Assembly: GCF_947494875.1 (NCBI RefSeq)
Contig: NZ_CANLWM010000007.1
Coordinates: forward strand, 305,405-369,404
DNA from: an uncultured Williamsia sp.
GTDB taxonomy: Bacteria; Actinomycetota; Actinomycetes; Mycobacteriales; Mycobacteriaceae
DNA length: 64,000 bases
Reading direction: 5' to 3'
Positions 42,722 through 50,862 of this stretch are shown here, in pieces (the stretch's first letter is position 1; each line of letters opens with the position of its first letter). Under the pieces are notes generated by a model. The model was given only the letters and a program-made list of their open reading frames with translations. It was not told the DNA's origin and did not search any database. Made by a program: the position numbers and the translations under genes.

Positions 42722-43320
42722 TGGGTCGGGTGAGCACCTCGGTCATCGCTCAGGCGCGGCGTCGACAACTCGTCGAGGCCGCGATCGAGGTGATCGACGA
42801 GGTCGGCGTCGGTGCTGCATCGCTGGTGCAGATCTCCCGACGTGCGGGGGTGAGCCGAGGGGTCATCAATTATCACGTCGCCGGTCGGGCACCGCTGTTC
42901 GAGGCGGTGGTCGAGCATGTCTATGCGCTCGGACGCGAGGTCGTCGCACCCGACACGGAGTCCGCGGCGACAGCGACCGCGGCGATCGCCGCGATGATCC
43001 ACGGCAGCATCGCGTTCTACACCCGGTACCCCCGCGAGATGCGTGTCCTGTCAGCGCTGTTCGTGTCCGACGACCCGGACTCGCCCAACCGATCGGGACA
43101 CCGTGAGCACGCCGACGAGATCGAGCGAGTCGCCGCGATCGTCGAGCGTGGCCACGCCGGCGGCGAGTTCCGAGCCGTCGACGGCCGGCTCGCCGCCGCG
43201 ATGCTGCGCGCCGCGCTCGACGAAGCCCTCGCCCGCATAACCGCCGACGTCGACACCACAGGCCTCGGGGCAGAGATCGAGGCCGCCATGCGCGCGCTCC
43301 TCGGCGCAGACCACCTCTGA
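42721..43320 (+). CDS. TetR family regulator
   Basis: A protein of 199 residues from ATG 42721, with an in-frame GTG at 42730 as an alternative clear of the palindrome. The helix-turn-helix lies at about residues 16-62 (AAIEVIDEVGVGAASLVQIS, then AGVSRGVINYHVAGR). The rest is helical with no recognised ligand motif. It lies 47 bases after the oxidoreductase gene and 33 before the esterase gene in the same direction, so either is a plausible target. Confidence 0.88.
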   Translation: MGRVSTSVIAQARRRQLVEAAIEVIDEVGVGAASLVQISRRAGVSRGVINYHVAGRAPLFEAVVEHVYALGREVVAPDTESAATATAAIAAMIHGSIAFYTRYPREMRVLSALFVSDDPDSPNRSGHREHADEIERVAAIVERGHAGGEFRAVDGRLAAAMLRAALDEALARITADVDTTGLGAEIEAAMRALLGADHL

Positions 43321-43353
43321 CCGAACAGCGCACGAACCGACCAGGGAGGCATC

Positions 43354-44967
43354 ATGTCCCACCCGTCGCGAGCCGTGATGGCCGTCGCCGTCGCAGCAAC
43401 ACTGCTCACCGCCGCGTGCGGTTCGGACGACCCGTCGACGCCCTCGTCGTCACCGACGCCCGCCCCCACCGTGGTCACCACCAGCAGCGGGACGCTCACC
43501 GGGGCCGATGTCGGGAACACGCGACAGTTCCTCGGTGTGCGCTACGCACAGCCGCCCACCGGCGAGCGGCGATGGACGCTCCCGCAGGCCGTCGACTCCC
43601 GCGACACACCGGTCGACGCCACCCGACCCGGCGCACCGTGCGAACAGTCGGCACCGCTGCCGGGGTTGCCCGCACCGAGCGAGGACTGTCTGTTCCTGAA
43701 CGTCACGACACCACGGTCGACCGCCCCGGGCAGCCGCCTCCCGGTGATGGTGTGGTGGCACGGCGGCGGCTACACGTCCGGTTCGGGTGCCGCGTACGAC
43801 GCCCAGCGGCTCGCCGACACCGGTGACGTCATGGTGGTCACGGTGAACTACCGACTGGGCATCTTCGGGTACCTCGGTCTGCCGGATCTGCAGGGCGGCG
43901 GCGACTTCGGGCTCGCCGACCAACTCGAGTCCCTGCGGTGGGTGCAGCGCAACGCGGCCGCGTTCGGCGGCGACCCCGACAACGTGACCGTCTTCGGCGA
44001 GTCCGCCGGCGGGATGTCGACCTGTGCCGCGCTGACCTCGCCGTCGGCCCGGGGCCTCATCGACAAGGCCATCGTCTCGTCGGGGTCGTGTGCGCTCGTG
44101 TTCCCGACCGGTGCGCTGTATCCCGGTGTGCCCCAGCAACGGCCGTACGCGTCGGCGCCGGAGGCGGTGGCGACCGGCGTCGACACGGCACGAACGCTCG
44201 GCTGCCAGGGCACCACCGCCGTCGCGTGCCTGCGTGCGCTGCCGGCGACCACGCTGTTGACGCAGAACGAGAATTTCAGCAACACCCTGGCCTACGGGAC
44301 CCCGCTGCTCCCCCGTGATCCTCGCCAGGCCGTCGCCGACGGTGACACCTTGCGCATCCCGATCATCTCCGGCGGCAACCGCGACGAGAACGACGCCTTC
44401 GTCGCCGGCGCTCTCGCGGTGAACCCGTCGGCATTCACGACGGCGTCCTTCCCGGGTGACCTCCGCGCCGCCTACGGCGCACGGTCCGGCGAGGTTGCCG
44501 CGCGATACCCACTGTCCCGCTTCGCCTCGGCGCCGGCGGCCGTGGCACGGACCTTCACCGACGCCGGTTGGGCCTGCCCGACGGTGCGCTCGAACCGGCA
44601 GTACGCGCAGCACGCGCCCGTCTACACCTACGAGTTCTCCGACGAGACCGGCCCGAACGTGAGCGGCGGGTCGTCACCCCAGATCCCGAAGGCCGCGTTC
44701 CACGCGAACGACCTGCCCTACGTCTTCGACCTCGACGGGCGGGACCTCGTCCCCCGGGATCCGCAGGCGGCGTTGTCGCGCACGATGATCGAGTACTGGT
44801 CGTCGTTCGCGCACACCGGCACGCCGACCGCGTCGGGGGCTCCCGCGTGGCCGCGCACCACCCCGGATTCGGCTCCCGTCCTCGGGTTCACCTCGTCCGG
44901 AGTGCGCGTGGTCGACCACGCCACCGACCATCAGTGCTCTTTCTGGTCGGGCGTCAGCCCCAGGTGA
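43354..44967 (+). CDS. Type B carboxylesterase, lipoprotein
   Basis: A protein of 537 residues of the carboxylesterase B fold. A lipobox LTAA-C (Cys22) predicts anchoring outside the membrane. The catalytic triad is visible as Ser217 in GESAGG, Glu345 in GNRDENDAF and His450 in AFHANDLPYVF. The oxyanion loop is WWHGGGY and the family signature EDCLFLNV is present. It hydrolyses carboxylic esters; the substrate is unknown. ATG 43354 has GGGAGG upstream. Confidence 0.93.
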   Translation: MSHPSRAVMAVAVAATLLTAACGSDDPSTPSSSPTPAPTVVTTSSGTLTGADVGNTRQFLGVRYAQPPTGERRWTLPQAVDSRDTPVDATRPGAPCEQSAPLPGLPAPSEDCLFLNVTTPRSTAPGSRLPVMVWWHGGGYTSGSGAAYDAQRLADTGDVMVVTVNYRLGIFGYLGLPDLQGGGDFGLADQLESLRWVQRNAAAFGGDPDNVTVFGESAGGMSTCAALTSPSARGLIDKAIVSSGSCALVFPTGALYPGVPQQRPYASAPEAVATGVDTARTLGCQGTTAVACLRALPATTLLTQNENFSNTLAYGTPLLPRDPRQAVADGDTLRIPIISGGNRDENDAFVAGALAVNPSAFTTASFPGDLRAAYGARSGEVAARYPLSRFASAPAAVARTFTDAGWACPTVRSNRQYAQHAPVYTYEFSDETGPNVSGGSSPQIPKAAFHANDLPYVFDLDGRDLVPRDPQAALSRTMIEYWSSFAHTGTPTASGAPAWPRTTPDSAPVLGFTSSGVRVVDHATDHQCSFWSGVSPR

Positions 44968-44987
44968 CGCGCCGACCGCGCGGGCGT

Positions 44988-45075
44988 GCCGGCTGTCCAC
45001 AACCAACACCGGTCAGCAGCGGAGCGTGCATCGTGCGCGCGGCGATCCTGATCGGTGTCGGTTGTGGACGCCGGC
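44988..45075. repeat. Long imperfect hairpin upstream of the heliorhodopsin gene
   Basis: The arms 44988-45016 and 45048-45075 pair over about 28 positions with two mismatches and one bulged base: outer GCCGGC, then GTCCACAACC opposite GGTTGTGGAC, then ACACCG/CGGTGT. The loop is about 31 bases. It begins 21 bases after the esterase stop, so it may terminate that transcript, but the length and near-perfect pairing are also those of a small degenerate mobile repeat. Only the arms were compared by eye. Confidence 0.6.
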
Positions 45076-45088
45076 GGTCGTGACCGTG

Positions 45089-45106
45089 TCGAGACCCAGG
45101 TCTCGA
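45089..45106. promoter_or_regulatory. Palindrome TCGAGACC-CA-GGTCTCGA
   Basis: Perfect 8-bp arms with a two-base centre lie 62 bases before the heliorhodopsin start, directly after the long hairpin. The size and symmetry suit a repressor operator. A plus-strand TAGCGT at 45155-45160 ends seven bases before the ATG, which would give a leaderless or near-leaderless transcript. Confidence 0.45.
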
Positions 45107-45167
45107 TCTCCCGGCGACGTGGGAAGAGACCTGTACCGACGACCGGGCCGGGCATAGCGTCCACCTC

Positions 45168-45935
45168 ATGACCATCGCGAGCGGCATCACCGACGAGCGC
45201 CTGGCTGGACTGTGGCGGTGGAACATCGGGCTCACCGTCCTGCACGCCGCACAGGCCATCGCCGTGCTGGTCCTCGCGAACGGCTTCTCGATCACCGTCA
45301 CGTCGACGTTCCCGGTCGGTCCCCCGGGAACCGCGCCTCCGGCGCCAGAGAAGCTGTTCGACGTCTCGATCGGCGTCGCGATCGCGGTGTTCCTCGCGCT
45401 CGCCGCCGTCGACCACCTCGTCACCGCGACGGTCGGGCGACGGCTCTACGAGAACGACCTGCGGCGCGGAATCAACCGCTTCCGGTGGATCGAGTACTCG
45501 GTCAGTGCGTCGATCATGATCGTGCTCATCGCCTTCTATTTCGGCGTCACCAACATCGACGCGGTGGTCGCGGTGTTCGGCGCGAACGTGGCGATGATCC
45601 TGTTCGGTTGGTTGCAGGAGAAGGCCAACCCGCCGGGCCGCGACCACACGACGATGCTGCCGTTCTGGTTCGGCTGCGTCGCGGGCGTCGTGCCGTGGAT
45701 CGTCATCGTCGTCAACTTCGTCGGCGCGGGGAGCGGCGTCCCCGGGTTCGTCGTCGGGGTGTTCGTCTCCCTGCTGATCTTCTTCTCGACGTTCGCGGTC
45801 AACCAGTGGCTGCAGTATCGCGAGATCGGCCCCTGGCGCAGCTACGCGTTCGGCGAGAAGACATACCTGGTGCTCAGCCTGGTCGCGAAGTCACTGCTCG
45901 CATGGCAGATCTTCGGCGGATCGCTGGCCGGGTGA
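45168..45935 (+). CDS. Heliorhodopsin
   Basis: A protein of 255 residues with seven membrane segments. Lys241 in LSLVAKSLLAWQ is the retinal Schiff-base lysine, at the same number as in the type protein 48C12. Glu109 in RWIEYSVSASI matches the counterion, and His26 and His83 match the conserved inner histidines. The N-terminus is expected to face the cytoplasm, inverted relative to type 1 rhodopsins. The family is light-sensing or enzyme-modulating rather than ion-pumping in most reports. No retinal-forming gene (lycopene cyclase, carotenoid oxygenase) is in the window. Neighbours are an esterase upstream and a Pip-like membrane protein 107 bases downstream in the same direction. Confidence 0.95.
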   Translation: MTIASGITDERLAGLWRWNIGLTVLHAAQAIAVLVLANGFSITVTSTFPVGPPGTAPPAPEKLFDVSIGVAIAVFLALAAVDHLVTATVGRRLYENDLRRGINRFRWIEYSVSASIMIVLIAFYFGVTNIDAVVAVFGANVAMILFGWLQEKANPPGRDHTTMLPFWFGCVAGVVPWIVIVVNFVGAGSGVPGFVVGVFVSLLIFFSTFAVNQWLQYREIGPWRSYAFGEKTYLVLSLVAKSLLAWQIFGGSLAG

Positions 45936-45983
45936 CGTGACATCGCCGGCAGATTTTCGTTGTCGGCGGGAATTAGTTGGGCA

Positions 45984-46012
45984 TTGCACGTAGTTGTAGT
46001 ACGCATTCATAC
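45984..46012 (+). promoter_or_regulatory. Candidate promoter of the Pip-like gene
   Basis: TTGCAC (45984-45989) and TCATAC (46007-46012) are 17 bases apart in an AT-rich gap between the heliorhodopsin gene and the next gene, with the start codon 31 bases downstream. The match is only moderate. Confidence 0.35.
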
Positions 46013-46042
46013 CTCCCCTGATCGAGACGAAGGGATCCTGCG

Positions 46043-47485
46043 ATGCTCTCCTCGCTGACCACACGCTGGCGTGCGCACTACAGCAAGCTGCCCCCGGCGC
46101 TGCAGCTGATCGGCCTCCAGCTGTGGCTGCCGGTCTTCTTCCTCATCATGTTCAGCTTCTGCTACCTCGCGGCGTTCCACTCGCCGAAGATCCACGACGC
46201 CCCGGTCGCCGTCGTGAACTCGCCGGCCGCGTCGCAGTTCACCGACCGTTTCAGCCAGGCGTCCCCGGGCATGTTCGACTTCCGGTTCGTCCAGGACCAG
46301 GCGGACGCCACCGAGGCCGTCCGGGATGGCAGCGCCGCCGCGGCGGTGACCTTCCCGACGACGCGCTCGGGCGCGCCGGAGGTGACCATCGCCAGCGCCC
46401 ACCAGTTCCAGGCGGCGCAGCTGATGAAGTCGACCTTCACCACGGCCTTCAGCCAGGCGGGCACCGCACCGAAGATCACCGACATCGCCCCCCTGCCGTC
46501 GGGTGACTCCTACGGCCTCGGTGCGATGTACCTGATGCTCTCGTGGTGCATCGGCGGGTACATGGTCGCGATGTTCATCGGCATGATGGGCAACCCGCTG
46601 AGCCACCTCACCCGCGTCGGGATCCTCGCCGGTGGAGCACTCGTGGCGTCGGTCATCACGAACGTGCTCGCGTCACTCGTGATCGGCGTCTACGACAGCG
46701 CGCACATCTGGCAGATGATGGGGATCTCGTTCCTGTGGATCCTCGCGATCGGCCTGGCGGTGAACGGTCTCGCATACTTCTTCGGGCGCTTCATCACGGC
46801 GATCGCGCTGACGATGTTCGTCTTCCTCTCCATCCCGTCGTCGGGCGCGGCCTACCCGGTGTGGATGGTCCCGCGGATCTTCGGCGACCTGAACCCTCTG
46901 GTCGTCGGGCACGGCATCACCGAGATGATCAAGCGCGTCCTCTACGGCGTCGGCGAGCCCTATTGGCAGCCGTTCCTGCTGATGGCCGGATACGCGGTAC
47001 TCGGCGTCGTCACGATGATCGTCGGCAAGCGGTGGCGCGAGAGCAAGGAGTTCGACCGCATCCTCGCCGGCAAGACGACGATGATGGCGGCCGCCCAGGG
47101 CGCGATGGCCGAGAAGGCCATGGCCGATCGTGAGCGCATCCTCGCCCAGCACGGCCTCGACTCCGAGTCGGACGACGACACCCAGGGTGATGACGATGCG
47201 ACGGGCAGCCGCGACGACGGCGGTGTCGCCGCATCGAGCGACCGCGGACCGTCGCGCGACCGTGTCGCGGCCGGCAGCAGGCAATCGCACTACTCCATCG
47301 TCGACCTCGAGTCCGACTTCGGCGGTGACCCGATGCTCGGCGGAAACGGTCTGGGCCGCAGCGGGACCGGTGGATCGCTCGCGACCGACGAACTGGAACA
47401 CCAGGTGCGCGAGATGATCAACCGCCGCCGGGTCGTCGACGCGTCGACGAACGGGCACTCGTCGAACGGCACGGCGCACCACTGA
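46043..47485 (+). CDS. YhgE/Pip-like (ABC-2 superfamily) membrane protein
   Basis: A protein of 480 residues. One N-terminal membrane segment (LWLPVFFLIMFSFCYLA) is followed by an outer domain beginning APVAVVNSPAA, then five segments (about 160-335), the layout of the YhgE/Pip and DUF3533 group of ABC-2-type permeases. The C-terminal 130 residues are cytoplasmic, charged and low in hydrophobicity, with an Asp-rich run (DSESDDDTQGDDD). An ATPase partner is not present. The role is unknown; the group includes ESX-like exporters' partners and phage receptors. The ribosome site is AAGGGA. Confidence 0.75.
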   Translation: MLSSLTTRWRAHYSKLPPALQLIGLQLWLPVFFLIMFSFCYLAAFHSPKIHDAPVAVVNSPAASQFTDRFSQASPGMFDFRFVQDQADATEAVRDGSAAAAVTFPTTRSGAPEVTIASAHQFQAAQLMKSTFTTAFSQAGTAPKITDIAPLPSGDSYGLGAMYLMLSWCIGGYMVAMFIGMMGNPLSHLTRVGILAGGALVASVITNVLASLVIGVYDSAHIWQMMGISFLWILAIGLAVNGLAYFFGRFITAIALTMFVFLSIPSSGAAYPVWMVPRIFGDLNPLVVGHGITEMIKRVLYGVGEPYWQPFLLMAGYAVLGVVTMIVGKRWRESKEFDRILAGKTTMMAAAQGAMAEKAMADRERILAQHGLDSESDDDTQGDDDATGSRDDGGVAASSDRGPSRDRVAAGSRQSHYSIVDLESDFGGDPMLGGNGLGRSGTGGSLATDELEHQVREMINRRRVVDASTNGHSSNGTAHH

Positions 47486-47526
47486 ATCGGCTCGCTTCGC
47501 GCGGCCAGGTCGGCTCTACTGGAGCC

Positions 47527-48015
47527 ATGGACGACCTGGCCGCGCGTTCCGGCGATCCCGGACACCCCGTACGGCGTCGGATCGACGACCTCATCGACGA
47601 GCACCGTGACCACCTCGCAGAGAGCCTCGACGGGCTGACCGACGAGGAGGCACGGCGTTCGCTGGTGCCGTCGCGAACCACGCTTCTGGGACTGCTGAAG
47701 CACGTCACCTTCGCCCAACGCATCTGGTACGACCAGGACATCACCGGTCGCTCGCGCGCGGACATGGGTCTGCCCGAGGCCGCCGAGGACTCCTGGATCC
47801 TCGACGACACCGACACCATCGAGTCGGTGTTGTCGGGATTCCTCACCGTCTGCGCGGAATCCCGACTGGCTATCGCGTCCATGGGTCTCGACACGATCGT
47901 CACCGGACGCCGACCGCATCCCCTGTGGGACTCGCACCTTCACGTCCTGCGCGAGTTGGCCCACCACTGCGGCCACGCCGACATCCTCCGCGAACAGATC
48001 CTCGCCGCCCGCTGA
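47527..48015 (+). CDS. DinB-like (DUF664) protein
   Basis: A protein of 162 residues of the DinB/DUF664 four-helix family. Metal-ligand histidines are visible: His59 in GLLKHVTFAQ and the pair in ELAHHCGHADILREQ near the C-terminus. Actinobacterial members include mycothiol-dependent S-transferases and enzymes of unknown substrate. It is a single gene 41 bases after the Pip-like gene, followed directly by the 21-bp repeat array. Confidence 0.85.
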   Translation: MDDLAARSGDPGHPVRRRIDDLIDEHRDHLAESLDGLTDEEARRSLVPSRTTLLGLLKHVTFAQRIWYDQDITGRSRADMGLPEAAEDSWILDDTDTIESVLSGFLTVCAESRLAIASMGLDTIVTGRRPHPLWDSHLHVLRELAHHCGHADILREQILAAR

Positions 48016-48018
48016 CCA

Positions 48019-48162
48019 CGCCGAGCGGGCGGAAACCCCTCGCCGAGCGGGCACCAGATCCCGTCGAGCGTGCACCAGATCGCGTCGAGCGTGCACCAGA
48101 TCCCGTCGAGCGTGCACCAGATCCCGTCGAGCGTGCACCAGATCGCGTCGAGCGTGCAGTCG
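48019..48162 (+). repeat. 21-bp tandem repeat array, left of methyltransferase
   Basis: Five full units of the form GTCGAGCGTGCACCAGATC plus two variable bases lie at 48061-48081, 48082-48102, 48103-48123, 48124-48144 and, partly, 48145-48162. A looser copy (CGCCGAGCGGGCACCAGATC) is at 48041-48060 and a decayed one at 48019-48040. The period is 21 bases, keeping one reading frame. The array runs into the first codons of the methyltransferase gene. Confidence 0.9.
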
Positions 48163-48164
48163 TA

Positions 48165-48746
48165 CTGCCTCGCGTCATCGACATCGCGCTGGGTCGCCAC
48201 GTGGTCGATCTACGCGCACAGGTGTGCCGCGGGCTCCAGGGCGTGGTCCTCGAGGTCGGGTTCGGCACCGGACCGAACATCCCCTTCTACCCACCGACGC
48301 TCACCCGGGTGCTCGCCGTCGAACCGTCGTCCGGCGCACGCGGACTGGCCGCCGACAGGATCGCCACGTCGCCGGTGCCCGTCGAGTTCGTCGGCCTCGA
48401 CGGTGCGCGGATCGACCTTTCAGACGCGTCCGTCGACTGCGTCCTCAGCACCTGGACGCTGTGCACGATCCCTGACGTCGACGCCGCGGTCGCCGAGATG
48501 CACAGGGTGCTGCGCCCTGGCGGCGCAGTCCACTTCGTCGAACACGGCGTGTCCCCGCGCCCGTCCACCGCCCGGTGGCAGAGACGGATCGAGCCCGTGT
48601 GGGGTGCGGTCGCCGGCGGATGCCATCTCACGCGGGACGCGCCGGACCTCCTGCGGGCGCATGGATTCGAGCCCCACGAGGTCGCCGTCGTCCACAAGGG
48701 GCCGGACCTCGTCGCGCGGATGTCCGTCGGGACCGCGCGCCGCTGA
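48165..48746 (+). CDS. Class I SAM-dependent methyltransferase, start uncertain
   Basis: About 193 residues from CTG 48165, or 181 from GTG 48201. Motif I is VVLEVGFGTGPN, followed by the acidic AVEP strand, the VDCVLSTWTLCTIPDV loop and a LRPGGAVHFVEHG motif, as in small Methyltransf_11 enzymes. Family members normally begin with a short Met-led peptide before LPRVIDIALG; here that peptide is replaced by the in-frame 21-bp repeats and no ATG or GTG precedes LPRV within 140 bases. The gene may start at CTG, use GTG 48201 with a shorter head, or be expressed poorly. The substrate is unknown. Confidence 0.75.
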   Translation: MPRVIDIALGRHVVDLRAQVCRGLQGVVLEVGFGTGPNIPFYPPTLTRVLAVEPSSGARGLAADRIATSPVPVEFVGLDGARIDLSDASVDCVLSTWTLCTIPDVDAAVAEMHRVLRPGGAVHFVEHGVSPRPSTARWQRRIEPVWGAVAGGCHLTRDAPDLLRAHGFEPHEVAVVHKGPDLVARMSVGTARR

Positions 48747-48756
48747 CCGTCGGCAC

Positions 48757-48850
48757 GCTCGGAGAGATCTGGTGCCCGCTCGGCGAGATCTGGTGCCCGC
48801 TCGGCGAGATCTACCGCACGGTCGGCGGGATCTGATGCACGCTCGGGGAG
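48757..48850 (-). repeat. 21-bp tandem repeat array, right of methyltransferase, inverted
   Basis: Units at 48757-48777, 48778-48798, 48799-48819, 48820-48840 and a half unit to 48850. The commonest word is GCTCGGCGAGATCTGGTGCCC. Read on the minus strand it matches the left array at about 18 of 21 positions. The array ends exactly at the stop codon of the alcohol dehydrogenase gene. Confidence 0.9.
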
Positions 48851-49867
48851 TCAGCCTGCGGTGATGACGACCTTGCCGATCGTGCTCGACGACTCGAGGA
48901 GCTGGTGCGCCTCGCGCAGGGTGTCGACGCCGAGCGGCGAGAGGGTCCGGGTCAGCGTCGTCACGACCTTCCCCTCGTCGACGAGGTCGGCGACGCGGTC
49001 GAGGATGCGTTTCTGCGCATCGCTCTCGGGCTCGTGCAACGGTCGCGCGAACATGAACTCCCACCGCCAGCTCTGGGCTTTGTCCTTGAGCGGCATGGTG
49101 TCCAACCCCTCGGGGTCGTCGATCGCCACGACAGCCCCGCGCACCCGCAGCAGGTCGGCGTAAGCCTCGACGTTGCCCTCGGAGAAGGCGGAGAAGACGT
49201 GGTCGACGCCGTCCGGGGCCACCGCGTGCACCGCGGCGACGAGATCGTGGCGGTCGACGACGTGCTTGGCGCCCATCCGTGCCGCCCAGTCGCGGGACTC
49301 GTCGCGCGACGCGGTCGCGACCACGGTCAGATCGGTGAGGGACCGCGCGAGTTGAGTGACCATCGAACCCGTCCCGCCGGCACCGCCGGTGACGAGGATC
49401 GTCCCGCCCGCACCCTCCGAGATCTCGAGGACGTCGAACAACGCCTCCCACGCCGTGATCGTGGTGAGCGGCAGTGCCGCGGCCTCCGCGAAATCCAGCG
49501 AGGACGGCTTACGCCCGACGATGCGTTCGTCGACGAGGTGGTGGCTGGTGTTGGTGCCCGGTCGCGCGATGGAGCCGGCGTAGTAGACCTCGTCCCCGAC
49601 CGCCCGCGTGGTCACCTCGGGACCGACGGCCACGACGACCCCGGCGGCGTCGAACCCGAGGACCTTCGGCGCCGCGTCGGCGTCGAAACTGCTGCGCACC
49701 TTCACGTCGACCGGATTGACCGACACCGCCCGCACCTCGACGAGCAGGTCGTGTCCGGTCGGGCTCGGGGTGTCGGCTTCGACGACGACGAAGGACGTGT
49801 CGGCGTCGACGGGTCCGGGGGCGGTCGCGGCGATGGAGGTGATGGTCTGCGGGATGGACGCGGTCAT
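48851..49867 (-). CDS. Zinc-less alcohol dehydrogenase / quinone oxidoreductase
   Basis: A protein of 338 residues of the medium-chain dehydrogenase family. The GroES-like N-terminal part includes VSVNPVDVKVRSSF and VLGFDAAGVVVAVG; the nucleotide loop is GGAGGTGSMVTQLARSL. The zinc-ligand cysteines of classical alcohol dehydrogenases are lacking, so it belongs to the NADPH:quinone reductase-like group. The partner substrate is unknown. It lies just downstream of the sucD terminator and is convergent with the methyltransferase. Confidence 0.9.
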   Translation of the reverse strand: MTASIPQTITSIAATAPGPVDADTSFVVVEADTPSPTGHDLLVEVRAVSVNPVDVKVRSSFDADAAPKVLGFDAAGVVVAVGPEVTTRAVGDEVYYAGSIARPGTNTSHHLVDERIVGRKPSSLDFAEAAALPLTTITAWEALFDVLEISEGAGGTILVTGGAGGTGSMVTQLARSLTDLTVVATASRDESRDWAARMGAKHVVDRHDLVAAVHAVAPDGVDHVFSAFSEGNVEAYADLLRVRGAVVAIDDPEGLDTMPLKDKAQSWRWEFMFARPLHEPESDAQKRILDRVADLVDEGKVVTTLTRTLSPLGVDTLREAHQLLESSSTIGKVVITAG

Positions 49868-49901
49868 ACCCCGACGGTAGGCGCGGCACCCCGCAGACGA
49901 C

Positions 49902-49933
49902 GACAGCCCCGCCCGGGACCGGGCGGGGCTGTC
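49902..49933 (-). terminator. Strong hairpin terminator of sucCD
   Basis: The perfect 15-bp arms GACAGCCCCGCCCGG and its complement are separated by only GA. It begins 14 bases beyond the sucD stop. No T tract follows, as usual in this group. Confidence 0.85.
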
Positions 49934-49946
49934 GCGAGACCTGCTG

Positions 49947-50849
49947 TCAGAGAGCCTTGTACAGCTCGCGGGCGAGCTCGGCGGTCTCGGTCGGGGTCTT
50001 GCCGACCTTGACGCCGGCCGCCTCCAGCGCGTCCTTCTTGGCCTGCGCGGTGCCCGAGCTGCCGGACACGATGGCGCCGGCGTGGCCCATCGTCTTGCCC
50101 TCGGGAGCGGTGAACCCGGCGACGTACCCGACGACGGGCTTGCTCACGTTGGCCTTGATGTAGTCGGCGGCGCGCTCCTCGGCGTCGCCACCGATCTCGC
50201 CGATCATCACGATGACCTTGGTGTCGGGGTCGGCCTCGAACGCCTCGATGGCGTCGATGTGCGTGGTGCCGATCACGGGGTCACCACCGATGCCGATGGC
50301 CGTCGAGAAACCGATGTCCCGCAGCTCGTACATCATCTGGTAGGTCAGGGTGCCCGACTTCGACACGAGGCCGATGCCACCCTTGCCCGCGATGTTCGCC
50401 GGCGTGATCCCGACGAGCGACTCCTCGGGAGTGATGATGCCGGGGCAGTTGGGTCCGATGATGCGGGTCTTCTCGCCCTTGCTCTTGTTGTAGGCCCACG
50501 CGTAGGCGGAGTCCTGCACGGGGATGCCCTCGGTGATGACGACGAGCAGCGGGATCTCCGCGTCGATCGCCTCGATGATGGCGTCCTTGGCGAACTTCGG
50601 CGGGACGAACGCGATGGAGACGTCGGCGCCCGTCTTCTCCATCGCCTCCGAGACCGACCCGAACACGGGCAGCTCAACGTCGGAGCCGTCCTTGGCCTGG
50701 TGGTTGACGGTGGTGCCGGCCTTGCGGGCGTTGACGCCGCCGACGACCTGGGTGCCGGCCTTGAGCATCAACTTGGTGTGCTTGGTGCCCTCGCCGCCGG
50801 TGATGCCCTGGACGATGACCTTGGAGTCCTTGGTGAGGAAAATCGACAT
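49947..50849 (-). CDS. sucD: Succinyl-CoA synthetase alpha subunit
   Basis: A protein of 300 residues. The CoA-binding [11 protein letters not shown] region is near the N-terminus; NCPGIITP and the phosphohistidine motif GHAGAIVSG (His256) are present. With SucC it makes succinate and ATP or GTP from succinyl-CoA in the citric acid cycle. It follows sucC by 13 bases in the same operon. Confidence 0.98.
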   Translation of the reverse strand: MSIFLTKDSKVIVQGITGGEGTKHTKLMLKAGTQVVGGVNARKAGTTVNHQAKDGSDVELPVFGSVSEAMEKTGADVSIAFVPPKFAKDAIIEAIDAEIPLLVVITEGIPVQDSAYAWAYNKSKGEKTRIIGPNCPGIITPEESLVGITPANIAGKGGIGLVSKSGTLTYQMMYELRDIGFSTAIGIGGDPVIGTTHIDAIEAFEADPDTKVIVMIGEIGGDAEERAADYIKANVSKPVVGYVAGFTAPEGKTMGHAGAIVSGSSGTAQAKKDALEAAGVKVGKTPTETAELARELYKAL

Positions 50850-50862
50850 GTCTTCTCGTCCT

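Noticed and set aside
44988-45075. Insertion sequence or transposase remnant
   Set aside because: Only a hairpin is present, with no coding remnant or target-site duplication that I could see.
48019-48162. CRISPR array
   Set aside because: The repeats are direct and contiguous with a 21-base period and no unique spacers; there are no cas genes.
47925-48164. Methyltransferase starting at GTG 47925
   Set aside because: That would overlap the DinB-like gene by about 90 bases and translate the repeat array; the family has no such head.
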